Source: Actinomycetes bacterium (GTDB lineage Bacteria; Actinomycetota; Actinomycetes; Propionibacteriales; Nocardioidaceae). Taken from it: a DNA stretch of 64,000 nucleotides. How positions within the stretch are numbered: position 1 is the stretch's first letter; each line of letters begins with the position of its first letter. The translations under genes were made by a program, and so were the position numbers. Positions 52,638 through 61,032 of this stretch are shown piece after piece. A model generated the notes under the pieces. That model worked only from the letters and a program-made list of their open reading frames with translations. It did no database searches and was not told where the DNA came from. The stretch spans positions 1 to 64,000 of the forward strand of contig JAEWOG010000023.1 in assembly GCA_023460975.1 (NCBI GenBank), in the 5' to 3' direction.

Positions 52638-54413
52638 GTGCGCGCCATCGTCGTCATGTACGACACCCTCAACCGCCGCTACCTGCCGCCGTACGGAGCC
52701 GAGGGGATCCGTGCGCCGCACTTCGAGGACCTGGCCACGCGCACGGCGACGTTCGACAATGCGTACGGCGGCTCGATGCCCTGCATGCCGGCCCGCCGGG
52801 AGATGCACACCGGCCGGGCCAACTTCCTGCACCGCGGGTGGGGGCCGTTGGAGCCCTTCGACGACTCGGTGCCCGAGATGCTCACCAGGGCCGGGGTCTA
52901 CACGCACCTGGTGACCGATCACCAGCACTACTGGGCCGACGGCGGGGCCACCTACCACCCACGGTTTCGCACCTTCGAGTTCTCCCGGGGTCAGGAGGGC
53001 GATGAGTGGAAGGGGCACGTGGCTGATCCGCCGACGCCTGCCAACCTCGCGCCCACGGTCACCAACGCGGACCTGCGCCGGCAGGACCGCGTGAACCGGC
53101 TCTACATGACGACGGAGGCGGAGCACCCGCAGACACTCACGTTCGACGCGGGCCTCCACTTCATCCACACCAACGCGGGCGAGGACAACTGGTTCCTCCA
53201 GATCGAGACCTTCGATCCGCACGAGCCGTTCTTCAGCCACGAGGACTACCGCAAGCTGTACGACACCGGGTACGACGGTCCCGAGCTCGACTGGCCCGAC
53301 TACGTGCGCGTCAGCGCGTCGCCCGAGACCGTCGACCATGTTCGATCGCTCTACTCCGCACTGCTCACCATGTGCGACCACAGCCTCGGACGTGTGCTGG
53401 CCGCGATGGATGCCCACGACATGTGGGACGACACGATGCTCATCGTGTGCACCGATCACGGCTTCCTGCTCGGTGAGCACGACTGGTGGGGCAAGAACGC
53501 GCCTCCCTACTACGACGAGACGATCCACCTGCCACTGTTCGTGTGGGACCCGCGCTCGCGGGTGGCCGGCGAGCGCCGTACGGCCCTGGTGCAGACGATC
53601 GACCTCGGGCCGACGCTGCTGGACCTGTTCGGCATCACCCCGACGCCCGACATGCAGGGTGTGCCGCTGCGCGAGGTCGTCGCCTCTGACGTGCCGGTCC
53701 GTGAGGCGGGGATGTTCGGGATCTTCGGCGGGCACGTCAACGTCACGGACGGCCGCCACGTCTACATGCGCGCGCCGGTCGAGGCGGGCAACGCGCCCCT
53801 CGCCGAGTACACGCTGATGCCGACCCTGATGCGCGGTCGCATGCCGGTCGAGGTGCTCCGCCAGGCCGAGCTCGTGCGGCCGTTCTCGTTCACCAAGCAG
53901 ACCCCCGTGCTGCGGGTTCCGGCGACCGGCTACACCGACCCGTACGCCTTCGGCACGATGTTGTTCGACCTCATGACGGACCCCCTCCAGGAGCGTCCGC
54001 TCGTCGACGACGAGCTCGAGCTGCGGATGGCGACCCTGATGCGCGACCTCATGGTGGCCAACGACGCGCCCGACGAGCAGTTCGTGCGGATGGGTCTGCC
54101 CCGCGAGGGGACGCTGGGCGCGGAGCACCTGCTGTGCGCGGCCCAGGCGGCTCAGGTGGAGACCTCGCGACTGCGGCCGCTGCGCGCCAGCGACTTCCCG
54201 AGCGCCCGGCTCGACGTGACCACGTCGATCCGTGCCTTGCTCGCCGACGAGGAAGCGCTGACGGTGCTGCGCACCCACCTGGGGCCGCTCGTGGACGGAC
54301 CGCTGCCGGACGAGGTCATGGACATGGGGCTCATCGACGTCGCGGGCGTCGCCGTCGGGATCATCCCCACCGCCACGCTGCGGGCCCTCGCCGCCGAACT
54401 GGCGGCGTTGTGA
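52638..54413 (+). CDS. type I sulfatase (formylglycine-dependent)
   Basis: A 591-residue sulfatase with no signal peptide, so apparently cytosolic. The sulfatase signature is CMPAR at residues 49-53 (GGSMPCMPARREMHTGR), where Cys49 would be converted to formylglycine. Metal ligands are expected in VVMYDTLNRRYLP and CTDHGFLLGEHDWWGKN. It hydrolyses a sulfate ester, probably of a carbohydrate given the GH1 neighbour. GTG 52638 lies one base after the transporter stop, and its end overlaps the FGE gene by 4 nt (GTGA). Confidence 0.93.
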   Translation: MRAIVVMYDTLNRRYLPPYGAEGIRAPHFEDLATRTATFDNAYGGSMPCMPARREMHTGRANFLHRGWGPLEPFDDSVPEMLTRAGVYTHLVTDHQHYWADGGATYHPRFRTFEFSRGQEGDEWKGHVADPPTPANLAPTVTNADLRRQDRVNRLYMTTEAEHPQTLTFDAGLHFIHTNAGEDNWFLQIETFDPHEPFFSHEDYRKLYDTGYDGPELDWPDYVRVSASPETVDHVRSLYSALLTMCDHSLGRVLAAMDAHDMWDDTMLIVCTDHGFLLGEHDWWGKNAPPYYDETIHLPLFVWDPRSRVAGERRTALVQTIDLGPTLLDLFGITPTPDMQGVPLREVVASDVPVREAGMFGIFGGHVNVTDGRHVYMRAPVEAGNAPLAEYTLMPTLMRGRMPVEVLRQAELVRPFSFTKQTPVLRVPATGYTDPYAFGTMLFDLMTDPLQERPLVDDELELRMATLMRDLMVANDAPDEQFVRMGLPREGTLGAEHLLCAAQAAQVETSRLRPLRASDFPSARLDVTTSIRALLADEEALTVLRTHLGPLVDGPLPDEVMDMGLIDVAGVAVGIIPTATLRALAAELAAL

Positions 54414-55291
54414 CCGGTCCCTGCTGCTCGCCCGGACGGGGGAGCGGGTTCGTTCCGGCCAACGCGGCGGCCACCCGTCGCGTGACGGCCCCGCCGGCGA
54501 GCGCCGTGCGGCTGCCCGGCGGCACCTTCTCGATGGGCTCCGAGGAGGGGCTCGCTCCGCCCGAGGACGAGGAGGGCCCGGTGCGCGAGGTGACCGTGGG
54601 CGCCTTCTGGGTCGACACGGTGAGCCTCAGCAACGACCGCTTCGCCGCGTTCGTCGCGGCCACGGGGCACCGCACCGACGCGGAGTCGTACGGCTGGTCG
54701 CACGTCTTCGCCGGTCACCTGACGCCGGGCCTGGCCGCGGCCTCGCCCGCCCCGGTGTCCCTGCCGTGGTGGCGGGCCGTGTCCGGCGCGTCGTGGCTGG
54801 CCCCGTACGGTCCCGGGTCGGACCTGACTGGCCTCGGCGATCATCCGGTGGTGCACGTCAGCTGGCGCGACGCGGCGGCGTACGCGGCGTGGGTCGGCGG
54901 GCGCCTGCCCAGCGAGGCGGAGTGGGAGTACGCGGCGCGTGGAGGCCTCGCGGGGTCCCGCTACCCGTGGGGCGACGACCTGCACCCCGCCGGCGAGCAC
55001 CGCTGCAACATCTTCACCGGCGACTTCCCCGACCGCGACACCGGCGACGACGGGTGGGCAGGCACCTGCCCGGTCGACGCGTACCCGCCCAACGGCTTCG
55101 GCCTTCACAACGCCGTCGGCAACGTGTGGGAGTGGTGCGCCGACGCCTGGCGCGGCGGGCGCGCGCTGCGCGGCGGCTCCTACCTGTGCCACGACTCCTA
55201 CTGCAACCGCTACCGGGTCGCGGCCCGGACCGCCAACGAGCCGGACGCCTCCTCGTCCCACACCGGCTTCCGCGTCGTCTGGGACGACTGA
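54410..55291 (+). CDS. formylglycine-generating enzyme (FGE/SUMF1)
   Basis: A 293-residue copper-dependent oxidase that converts the sulfatase cysteine to formylglycine. It shows VRLPGGTFSMGSEEG at the start of the fold, GGRLPSEAEWEYAARGG in the middle, NAVGNVWEWCADAW, and the active-site pair Cys260/Cys265 in GGSYLCHDSYCNRYRVAAR, matching the two copper-binding cysteines of characterised FGEs. GTG 54410 overlaps the sulfatase stop, so enzyme and substrate are made together. Confidence 0.95.
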   Translation: MTGPCCSPGRGSGFVPANAAATRRVTAPPASAVRLPGGTFSMGSEEGLAPPEDEEGPVREVTVGAFWVDTVSLSNDRFAAFVAATGHRTDAESYGWSHVFAGHLTPGLAAASPAPVSLPWWRAVSGASWLAPYGPGSDLTGLGDHPVVHVSWRDAAAYAAWVGGRLPSEAEWEYAARGGLAGSRYPWGDDLHPAGEHRCNIFTGDFPDRDTGDDGWAGTCPVDAYPPNGFGLHNAVGNVWEWCADAWRGGRALRGGSYLCHDSYCNRYRVAARTANEPDASSSHTGFRVVWDD

Positions 55292-55321
55292 GCGACCACC
55301 CCCCGACAAGGAGACCCCCAG

Positions 55322-56752
55322 ATGAGCACCGATCCCCGGACCCTGGCGGCCAGGCTCCCCGACGACTTCGTCCTGGGCACGGCCACCGCCGCGCTGCAGA
55401 TCGAGGGCGGCGCGCACGAGCGCGGCCGGTGCGGCTGGGACGAGTTCGCCGAGCGCCCGGGTGCGATCGAGGACGGTACGACGCCCGCGGTCACCGCCGA
55501 CCACCTGCACCGCAGCGGTGAGGACGTGGCGCTGATGGCCGGGGCCGGGCTGGACGCGTACCGCTTCTCGATCTCGTGGCCGCGCGTGCAGCCCGAGGGC
55601 CGCGGCGCGCTGGACGAGAAGGGCATCGGCTTCTATGACCGGCTCGTCGACCAACTCCTCGAGCGCGGGATCCGCCCGATGGCGACGCTCTACCACTGGG
55701 ACACCCCGATGCCGCTCGAGCGGGCGGGCGGCTGGACCAACCGGGCCACCGCCGAGCGTCTCGGCGAGTACGCCCGCCTGGTGGGCGAGCGGCTCGGCGA
55801 CCGGGTCGCCGACTGGGTGACGATCAACGAGGCCGCGACCGTAGTGATGAACGGGTACGGTCTGGGCGTCCACGCGCCCGGCGAGGAGCAGCTCTTCAAG
55901 GCGGGCTCAGTGGCGCGGACGATGGTGATCGGGCACGGCCACGCGCTCGCCGGGCTCCGCGAGGCCGGGGTGATCGGTCGGATCGGCGTCACCAACACCC
56001 ACACGCCCTGCTCGCCGGCGACGGACTCGAAGTCCGACCGTGCGATGGCTGGTCTGCTCGACTTCATCCACAACCGGCTCTTCGCCGACCCCGTGCTGCT
56101 CGGGCGCAGCCCCGAAGTTCCGGGCGGCCTGCCGCTGACGCTGCGCCTGCTGCTGCGGAGCGTGAGCCGCATGAAGCGCGCCGACCTCGAGCTGGTCAAC
56201 CAGCCTCTCGACTTCTACGGGCTGAACTACTACTTCCCGAGCCTCGTCGCCGCAGGCGCGGACCCCGACGGCAACTCGCCGGACGGGCAGACCGAGGCCG
56301 CCAAGGACCTGCCGTTTCGCCTCCTGGACTGGCCCGACGTCCCGACCACGGGGTTCGGTTGGCCGGTCGCCCCCGAGGGCCTGCGGCGCATCGCCGAGCA
56401 GATGGCCGACCGGTACGGCTCCGCACTCCCGCCCGTCGTGATCACCGAGGGTGGAGCGAGTTTCCCCGACGTGGTGGGTCCCGACGGTCAGGTGGACGAC
56501 CGGGAACGGGTCTCGTACCTCGCGGGCCACCTGGGCGTGGCCGCTGATCTGGCGAACGGGGCGGTGCCGGGGTTCGACCTGCAGGGCTACTACGTGTGGT
56601 CGACGATGGACAACTGGGAGTGGGCGGCCGGCTTCTCCCAGCGTTTCGGGCTGGTCCACGTCGACTTCGACACGCTCCTACGGACCCCGAAGGCGTCGTA
56701 CGCCTGGGTCCAGGCTCTCCAGGCAGCGCGGGGCCGCGGCGTCGGCACCTGA
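55322..56752 (+). CDS. GH1 beta-glucosidase-like glycoside hydrolase
   Basis: A 476-residue (beta/alpha)8 hydrolase of family GH1. Landmarks are FVLGTATAALQIEGG at the N-terminus and YRFSISWPRVQPEG. The acid/base is Glu170 in TINEA (family consensus T-x-N-E-P) and the nucleophile Glu376 in ITEGG (consensus I/V-T-E-N-G). Both glutamates are present but each motif has an unusual neighbour, which may reflect a non-standard glycone. No signal peptide; AAGGAG precedes ATG 55322. The fourth gene of the transporter-sulfatase-FGE locus. Confidence 0.92.
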   Translation: MSTDPRTLAARLPDDFVLGTATAALQIEGGAHERGRCGWDEFAERPGAIEDGTTPAVTADHLHRSGEDVALMAGAGLDAYRFSISWPRVQPEGRGALDEKGIGFYDRLVDQLLERGIRPMATLYHWDTPMPLERAGGWTNRATAERLGEYARLVGERLGDRVADWVTINEAATVVMNGYGLGVHAPGEEQLFKAGSVARTMVIGHGHALAGLREAGVIGRIGVTNTHTPCSPATDSKSDRAMAGLLDFIHNRLFADPVLLGRSPEVPGGLPLTLRLLLRSVSRMKRADLELVNQPLDFYGLNYYFPSLVAAGADPDGNSPDGQTEAAKDLPFRLLDWPDVPTTGFGWPVAPEGLRRIAEQMADRYGSALPPVVITEGGASFPDVVGPDGQVDDRERVSYLAGHLGVAADLANGAVPGFDLQGYYVWSTMDNWEWAAGFSQRFGLVHVDFDTLLRTPKASYAWVQALQAARGRGVGT

Positions 56753-56826
56753 CATGTAAAGCGGGGTTATCGCTTCTCCTGCGCCATCGCAAGCATGCAC
56801 AAGATGCGATAACCCCGCTTTACATG
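56753..56826. terminator. bidirectional terminator with 21-bp perfect stem
   Basis: Bases 56753-56773 (starting CATGTAAAGCGGGG) pair perfectly with 56806-56826 across a 32-base loop. The left arm starts just past the GH1 stop codon and the right arm ends 8 bases before the FKBP stop, so it ends both converging transcripts. The AAA/TTT within the arms supplies a T run in each direction. Confidence 0.88.
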
Positions 56827-56833
56827 GGGAGGG

Positions 56834-57205
56834 TCACTTCACGTCGAGCAGGTCCACCACGAAGATCAGCGTCTCACCGGGGCCGATGACGCCGCCGGCG
56901 CCGCGGTTGCCGTAGCCCAGGTGGGGCGGGATCACGAGGCGACGACGGCCGCCGACCTTCATGCCCTGCACCCCGGTGTCCCAACCCGAGATGACCTGGC
57001 CGATGCCGAGGCGGAACTGCAACGGCGTGCCGCGGTTGTACGACGCGTCGAACTCCTCCCCGCTGGAGTGGGCCACGCCGACATAGTGGACGGACACCGT
57101 CGAGCCAGCGGTCGCCTCGGCGCCGTCACCCTCGCGCAGGTCCGTGATCTCGAGGTCGGTGGGGGCGTCGCCCATGTGGGGATCGACGTCGGGCTTCTCG
57201 CTCAC
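56834..57205 (-). CDS. FKBP-type peptidyl-prolyl isomerase
   Basis: A 123-residue cytosolic isomerase. The fold is complete: VSVHYVGVAHSSGEEFDASY, PLQFRLGIGQVISGWDTGVQGMKVG and RRRLVIPPHLGYGNRGAGG, ending in LIFVVDLLDV. The active-site Asp, Trp and Tyr of FKBP12 are conserved by position. It assists protein folding. Single gene. Confidence 0.95.
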   Translation of the reverse strand: MSEKPDVDPHMGDAPTDLEITDLREGDGAEATAGSTVSVHYVGVAHSSGEEFDASYNRGTPLQFRLGIGQVISGWDTGVQGMKVGGRRRLVIPPHLGYGNRGAGGVIGPGETLIFVVDLLDVK

Positions 57206-57294
57206 GGGTTCTCCAATCGTTGTCGTTTCCGTGCAGGGGACAGCCTCTCAGGTGCGCTGGTGTCGCGGCTGTCCTGGCTGCTTGGAGCGGGTCC

Positions 57295-57756
57295 TCAGCG
57301 CGCGGGCTGGTGCGGCGCGCGGTCGGTCTGACGTACGTAGGTGTCGAGCTGGTCCCGCTCGAACTCGAGCTCGTCGATGCGGCGCTTGACCACGTCGCCG
57401 ATGCTCACGATGCCGGTGAGGCGCCCGTCCTCGACCACGGGTACGTGACGGAACCGCTTGCGCGTCATGACACCGGCAAGTTCCTCGACCGGATCGTCGG
57501 CAGCGCAGGTGTGAACCTCTCCCGTCATGATCGCACTCACGCGCAGCGCCAAGACGTCGCCGCCCACGGCGTGCAGACGCCGTACGACATCGCGCTCGCT
57601 GACGATGCCCTCCACCCTCGCCCCGTCATTGCTCACCACCACGGCGCCGATCCCGTGATCGTCGAGCAGGGCCACCAGGTCGGCCACCGTCGCGTCGGGG
57701 GAGACCGTGACGACCTCCTGGCTCGCTTTGTGCTTGGTCACGTCACTGATCTTCAT
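57295..57756 (-). CDS. tandem CBS-domain protein
   Basis: A 153-residue protein made of two CBS motifs, about 8-65 (VVTVSPDATVADLVALLDDHGIGAVVV) and 72-130 (MTGEVHTCAADDPVEELAGVM ... RHVPVVEDGRLTGIVSIGDVVK). CBS pairs bind adenine nucleotides and act as sensors. ATG 57756 has GGGAGG upstream. Partner unknown. Confidence 0.9.
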   Translation of the reverse strand: MKISDVTKHKASQEVVTVSPDATVADLVALLDDHGIGAVVVSNDGARVEGIVSERDVVRRLHAVGGDVLALRVSAIMTGEVHTCAADDPVEELAGVMTRKRFRHVPVVEDGRLTGIVSIGDVVKRRIDELEFERDQLDTYVRQTDRAPHQPAR

Positions 57757-57862
57757 GGCACACCTCCCGGACCGGCCGGGCGGTCCCCGACCCCTCCCTT
57801 GCCACCGTAGCCAGCCGGGACGCCGGGCAACAGGGCCTTTGGCCCTTCGTGGACGCCTGGCC

Positions 57863-58806
57863 GGGGGGTCTGTCAGGAACTTTGTGTAAGTGGCTCGGCG
57901 TGATGCCGCGGTTGTGGTCCGTGGCGGAAGGAGCATCACGTCATGAGCGAGTACGAGTCCGAGGACGCTGGCGCGCCGGCGGTGCCGGTGCAGCGGCCGC
58001 CTGACATCGCGCGTCTGGCGCAGGACCTGGTGGCCTCGGCCACCGATCACGGTGTCGCGTTGACCGGCGAGGGCGGGTTGTTGACGGCCTTGACCCAGCA
58101 GGTCCTGCAGTCAGCGCTCGAGGTCGAGGTGGCCCACCACCTCGGCTACGACAAGCACGACCCCGCGGGGCGCGGTAGCGGCAACAGCCGCAACGGCACG
58201 ACACCGAAGACGGTCTCGACCGAGATCGGCCGGGTCACCGTAGACGTGCCGCGTGATCGGGTTGGGACGTTCGAGCCGCAGATCCTGCCCAAGCACAAGC
58301 GCCGGCTGTCGGGCTTCGACGAGGCGGTGATCTCGCTATACGGCAAGGGCCTGACCACCGGCGCGATCGTTGAGCACCTCGAGGAGGTCTACGACACCAC
58401 CATCTCCCGTGACCTGGTCTCTGCGGTCACGGAGAAGGTCACCAAGGACATGCGGGACTGGCAAGCCCGTCCGTTGGACGCGGTGTATCCCGTGATCATC
58501 GTGGGCGCGATCTACTTGAAGGTCCGCGAGGGAACGGTCGCGAACCGTCCGGTGTACGTGGTGATGGGCGTCAATCTCGACGGCTACCGCGATGTCCTGG
58601 GTCTGTGGCTGGGGCCCTCGGGTGGGGAGGGCGCGAAGCACTGGCTCAACGTCCTGACTGAGCTGAAGAACCGTGGCATCCTCGACGCATGCATCGTGTG
58701 CTGCGACGGGTTGAAGGGATTGCCCGAGGCGATCAACACGATCTGGCCCGAAGCGATCGTGCAGACCTGTGTGGTGCATCTGGTTCGCAACAGCCTGCGG
58801 CTGTCC
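57863..58806 (+). mobile_element. IS256-family element, 3' part missing
   Basis: The left end (GGGTCTGTCAGGAACTTTGTGTAAG from about 57866) has the look of an IS256 terminal repeat. The transposase gene follows but stops making sense at about 58806, exactly where the IS3 element begins. No right half of this IS256 is found on the far side of the IS3, so it is a truncated remnant. Confidence 0.85.
57943..58806 (+). pseudogene. IS256-family (mutator-type) transposase, truncated and catalytically damaged
   Basis: About 288 residues of a ~410-residue transposase remain: LTQQVLQSALEVEVAHHLGYDKHD, RNGTTPKTVSTEIGRVTVDVPRDR, then the catalytic core up to CVVHLVRNSLRLS. The first catalytic Asp, normally in a (F/V)-D-A-I-x-V-K-x-R-(E/D)-G context, reads VGAIYLKVREG: the codon at 58504-58506 is GGC instead of GAC. 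The second Asp (VCCDGLKGLPEAI) is intact. The frame then runs into IS3 sequence to 58923. The protein cannot be active. Confidence 0.9.
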
Positions 58807-58864
58807 TGGGCCTTGACCCCAGATCCTGGACACGCTGAATCCAGCAGCACGCTGGGGAAGCGAG

Positions 58865-59209
58865 ATGATCCACCTCATGGCCAGGAAGAACTACTCCGAC
58901 GAGTTCCGTCGGCAGGCCGTTGATCTGTACGAGTCGTCACCGGGCGCCACGTTGAGGGGCATTGCCGAGGACCTCGGGGTGGCCCGAGGGGCCTTGGCGC
59001 AGTGGGTTCGGACGTTCGGTACGGGCTCGACGACGGCACCGCTCGCCACTCCAACATTCCCGGTCGGGCGGGCCGAGACGGCTACGGAGAAGGTCGCCCG
59101 GCTCGAGGCCGAGAACGCCCAACTACGGGCGGGCTTGGCCAAGGTCGAGGCCGAGAAGTCGATCCTGCGTCAGGCAGCGAAGTATTTCGCTGGGGAGACG
59201 AACTGGTGA
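58865..59209 (+). CDS. IS3-family transposase OrfA
   Basis: A 114-residue protein: helix-turn-helix NYSDEFRRQAVDLYESSPGATLRGIAEDLGVARGALAQWV (positions ~58886-59005) followed by a leucine-zipper-like coiled coil (KVARLEAENAQLRAGLAKVEAEKSIL) that ends in AAKYFA. It binds the IS ends. ATG 58865 is the first start; an ATG at 58877 (MARKNY) is equally plausible. Its TGA lies within the GTGA that starts OrfB. Confidence 0.92.
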   Translation: MIHLMARKNYSDEFRRQAVDLYESSPGATLRGIAEDLGVARGALAQWVRTFGTGSTTAPLATPTFPVGRAETATEKVARLEAENAQLRAGLAKVEAEKSILRQAAKYFAGETNW

Positions 59210-60114
59210 GCCGCTTCCAGTTCGTCGCCGACCACCGAGACACCTTCGAGGTGAAGCGGCTGTGTGAGGCTGTTGAGGTCACCCGGTCCTCGTTCTATGC
59301 CTGGGCCGACGCCGCCCCGTTACGGGCCGAGCGAGCCGCCGCGGACGAGCAGCTCGCCAGCAGGATCCGGGTCGCCCAAGACCCCGCGCAGGGCGGCGAC
59401 AGGGCCTACGGGGCGCCGCGGGTCACCGCTGAGCTCAACGACGGAGTCGCCGACTCTGAGCGGGTCAACCACAAGCGTGTCGCGCGGGTGATGGCCGAAC
59501 GTGGCCTGGCCGGGATCCGGCTGCGGCGAAGGGTCCGAACCACGGTTCCCAAACCCTCAGACCAGAAGGTGCCGGACCTGGTGAAGCGGGACTTCACCGC
59601 CGGGCAGGTCAACACCAAGTACGTCGGCGACATCACGTACCTGCCGTTGGCCGACGGGTCGAACCTCTACTTGGCGACCGTGATCGACTGCTGCTCACGC
59701 AAGCTCGCGGGCTGGGCGGTCGCTGACCACATGCGCACCAGCCTCGTCGAGGACGCGCTCAAGGCCGCACTCGTCGAGCGTGGCTCGCTGCGCGGAGCGG
59801 TCTTCCACGCCGACCACGGAAGCGTCTACACCTCCAAGGACTACGCCAAGCTCTGCGGCCAGCTCGGCGTCATCCGCTCGCACGGCGCCGTCGGATCGAG
59901 CGCTGACAATGCCCTCGCGGAGTCGTTCAACGCAGCCCTCAAACGAGAGACCTTCGCCGGCGCTGCTACCTACGCCGACGAGGCCTCTTGCCGCCGCGAG
60001 GTGTTCCGCTGGGCCGCGCGCTACAACACCCGACGGCGCCACTCCTACCTCGGACAAGTGTCCCCGAACACCTACGAGACCAACCTCGTGGCTACCATCC
60101 CGGAAGCCGCGTAA
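59206..60114 (+). CDS. IS3-family transposase OrfB (DDE integrase)
   Basis: A 302-residue rve-type transposase. It has an N-terminal HTH_21 region (KRLCEAVEVTRSSFYAWAD), GDRAYGAPRVTAEL, and the DDE core: Asp in TKYVGDITYLPL, Asp in FHADHGSVYTSKDY and Glu in ADNALAESFNAALKRE, ending with NTRRRHSYLGQVSPNTYE. GTG 59206 overlaps OrfA; a fused OrfAB by -1 frameshift is possible but I see no obvious A-rich slippery site. Confidence 0.93.
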   Translation: MSRFQFVADHRDTFEVKRLCEAVEVTRSSFYAWADAAPLRAERAAADEQLASRIRVAQDPAQGGDRAYGAPRVTAELNDGVADSERVNHKRVARVMAERGLAGIRLRRRVRTTVPKPSDQKVPDLVKRDFTAGQVNTKYVGDITYLPLADGSNLYLATVIDCCSRKLAGWAVADHMRTSLVEDALKAALVERGSLRGAVFHADHGSVYTSKDYAKLCGQLGVIRSHGAVGSSADNALAESFNAALKRETFAGAATYADEASCRREVFRWAARYNTRRRHSYLGQVSPNTYETNLVATIPEAA

Positions 60115-60154
60115 TCCATCACCCCGCGTGTCCAGAGATCGGGGTCAAGGCCCA

Positions 60155-60327
60155 ACCTCTTGGCCCTCATGCTCACGCCGACGTGCCCGCGCCACCAGGA
60201 TGGCCAGCTCGGCCTCGGTCCTGGCCGTCCCGACGTGTTCAACCACGACATCACGGCCATCGCGGCGCTCAGCGAGCTGGACCTTGATGCTCCCCGAGCG
60301 GCCCGGCACCCTCCGCACGAACACCAC
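60155..60327 (-). pseudogene. IS1634-family transposase N-terminal fragment
   Basis: Reading left from GTG 60327, the frame gives FVRRVPGRSGSIKVQLAE, GRDVVVEHVGTARTEAELA and ARARRREHEGQE, the typical start of IS1634/IS4-group transposases (FVRKV...A-x-Q-I-x-E...VEHIGSAH-x-E-A-E-L). About 57 of some 500 residues remain before the sequence meets the end of the IS3 element. So the right neighbour of the IS3 is a different broken insertion sequence from the left neighbour. Confidence 0.75.
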
Positions 60328-60570
60328 CAGCCGACCCTACCGAAGAGCGGGGTGTGTCAATCAGGGAACCCACAAGGCTCTCACCTGCACGAACACCGGC
60401 GATGTCACCTGATCTCGATCAAGTGGCTCGACTCAGGTTGGACACGATGGGTCTCCACACGGGCCGATGAGCTGATCGGCGAGAGCGTGTACGTCCTCGG
60501 TCATGCAGTCCAGCCTCGCTCGCCCTGGTGGCCCGGTGATGGCGGCTTCCTGACAATGTGTCCCCGAACG
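60328..60570. other. intergenic stretch without a recognisable gene
   Basis: 243 bases between the IS1634 fragment and the lipoprotein gene. The bases next to the fragment (around TGACACACCCCGCTCTTCGG on the minus strand) could be the outer end of that IS. I find no convincing ORF, RNA or further repeat here. Confidence 0.5.
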
Positions 60571-61032
60571 TCAACGCGTGGGGGCTGTCAACACGTACGA
60601 GTCCTTCCCCGCAGCTTTCATGCACCGACGCAACTCCGTCTTTCCGGACTCCCCGAGGGATACCTGCTCCGCAACGCCCGATTCGGGGATTACGCCGCCT
60701 CCGAGACTGACCTCATCCCCAAGCCGTCCCGTCCACCCCAGTCCGGAAACTTGCTCAGCATCTGCGTCCCAATTCATGTCGGCCGGCCACACTGCGGGCA
60801 GCCCTCCAACGTAAAGGCATCCGTCACTGGTGGTCAGCTTTCCCACGATCTCAGCGGCGAGCCAGAACCCGCCCTGATAATCGGCGAGAGTTTCGTCGAG
60901 AGTGATGATCCCCCGAGTCGAGGCTGCGTTTGACGAAGAAGGTTCTATCGCATCCCGATCAGCTTCCTGGCAGCCAGCCAGCAGTAGGAGGAGAATCGCA
61001 CCGATGGCGGAACGGGCGAACCCGGTGCTCAT
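60571..61032 (-). CDS. small lipoprotein coupled to the S1 protease
   Basis: A 153-residue protein of unknown function. The signal peptide ends in a lipobox (GAILLLLLAGC, Cys at about 21), followed by a Ser/Asp-rich linker. The mature domain has two further cysteines (DGCLYVGG and LRRCMKAAG) that could form one disulphide, and no family I recognise. Its ATG at 61032 overlaps the protease stop (ATGA), so the two proteins are made together. It might be an inhibitor, chaperone or anchor for the protease; that is a guess. Base composition is visibly lower in GC than the surrounding genes. Confidence 0.75.
   Translation of the reverse strand: MSTGFARSAIGAILLLLLAGCQEADRDAIEPSSSNAASTRGIITLDETLADYQGGFWLAAEIVGKLTTSDGCLYVGGLPAVWPADMNWDADAEQVSGLGWTGRLGDEVSLGGGVIPESGVAEQVSLGESGKTELRRCMKAAGKDSYVLTAPTR

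Larger units (their letters stand above)
58807..60154 (+). mobile_element. IS3-family insertion sequence, apparently complete
   Basis: About 1.35 kb with terminal inverted repeats: TGGGCCTTGACCCC (58807-58820) against 60141-60154 perfectly, and further in with gaps (AGATCCTGGACACGC against GCGTGTCCAGAGATC). It holds orfA and orfB with a 4-nt overlap in the -1 relation usual for IS3. The bases next to the two ends (GTCC and ACCT) are not duplications, so no target duplication is visible. Confidence 0.88.

Noticed and set aside
58801..60158. A GGCC target-site duplication around the IS3 element
   Set aside because: GGCC at both sides belongs to the perfectly paired terminal repeat TGGGCC...GGCCCA; outside it GTCC and ACCT differ.
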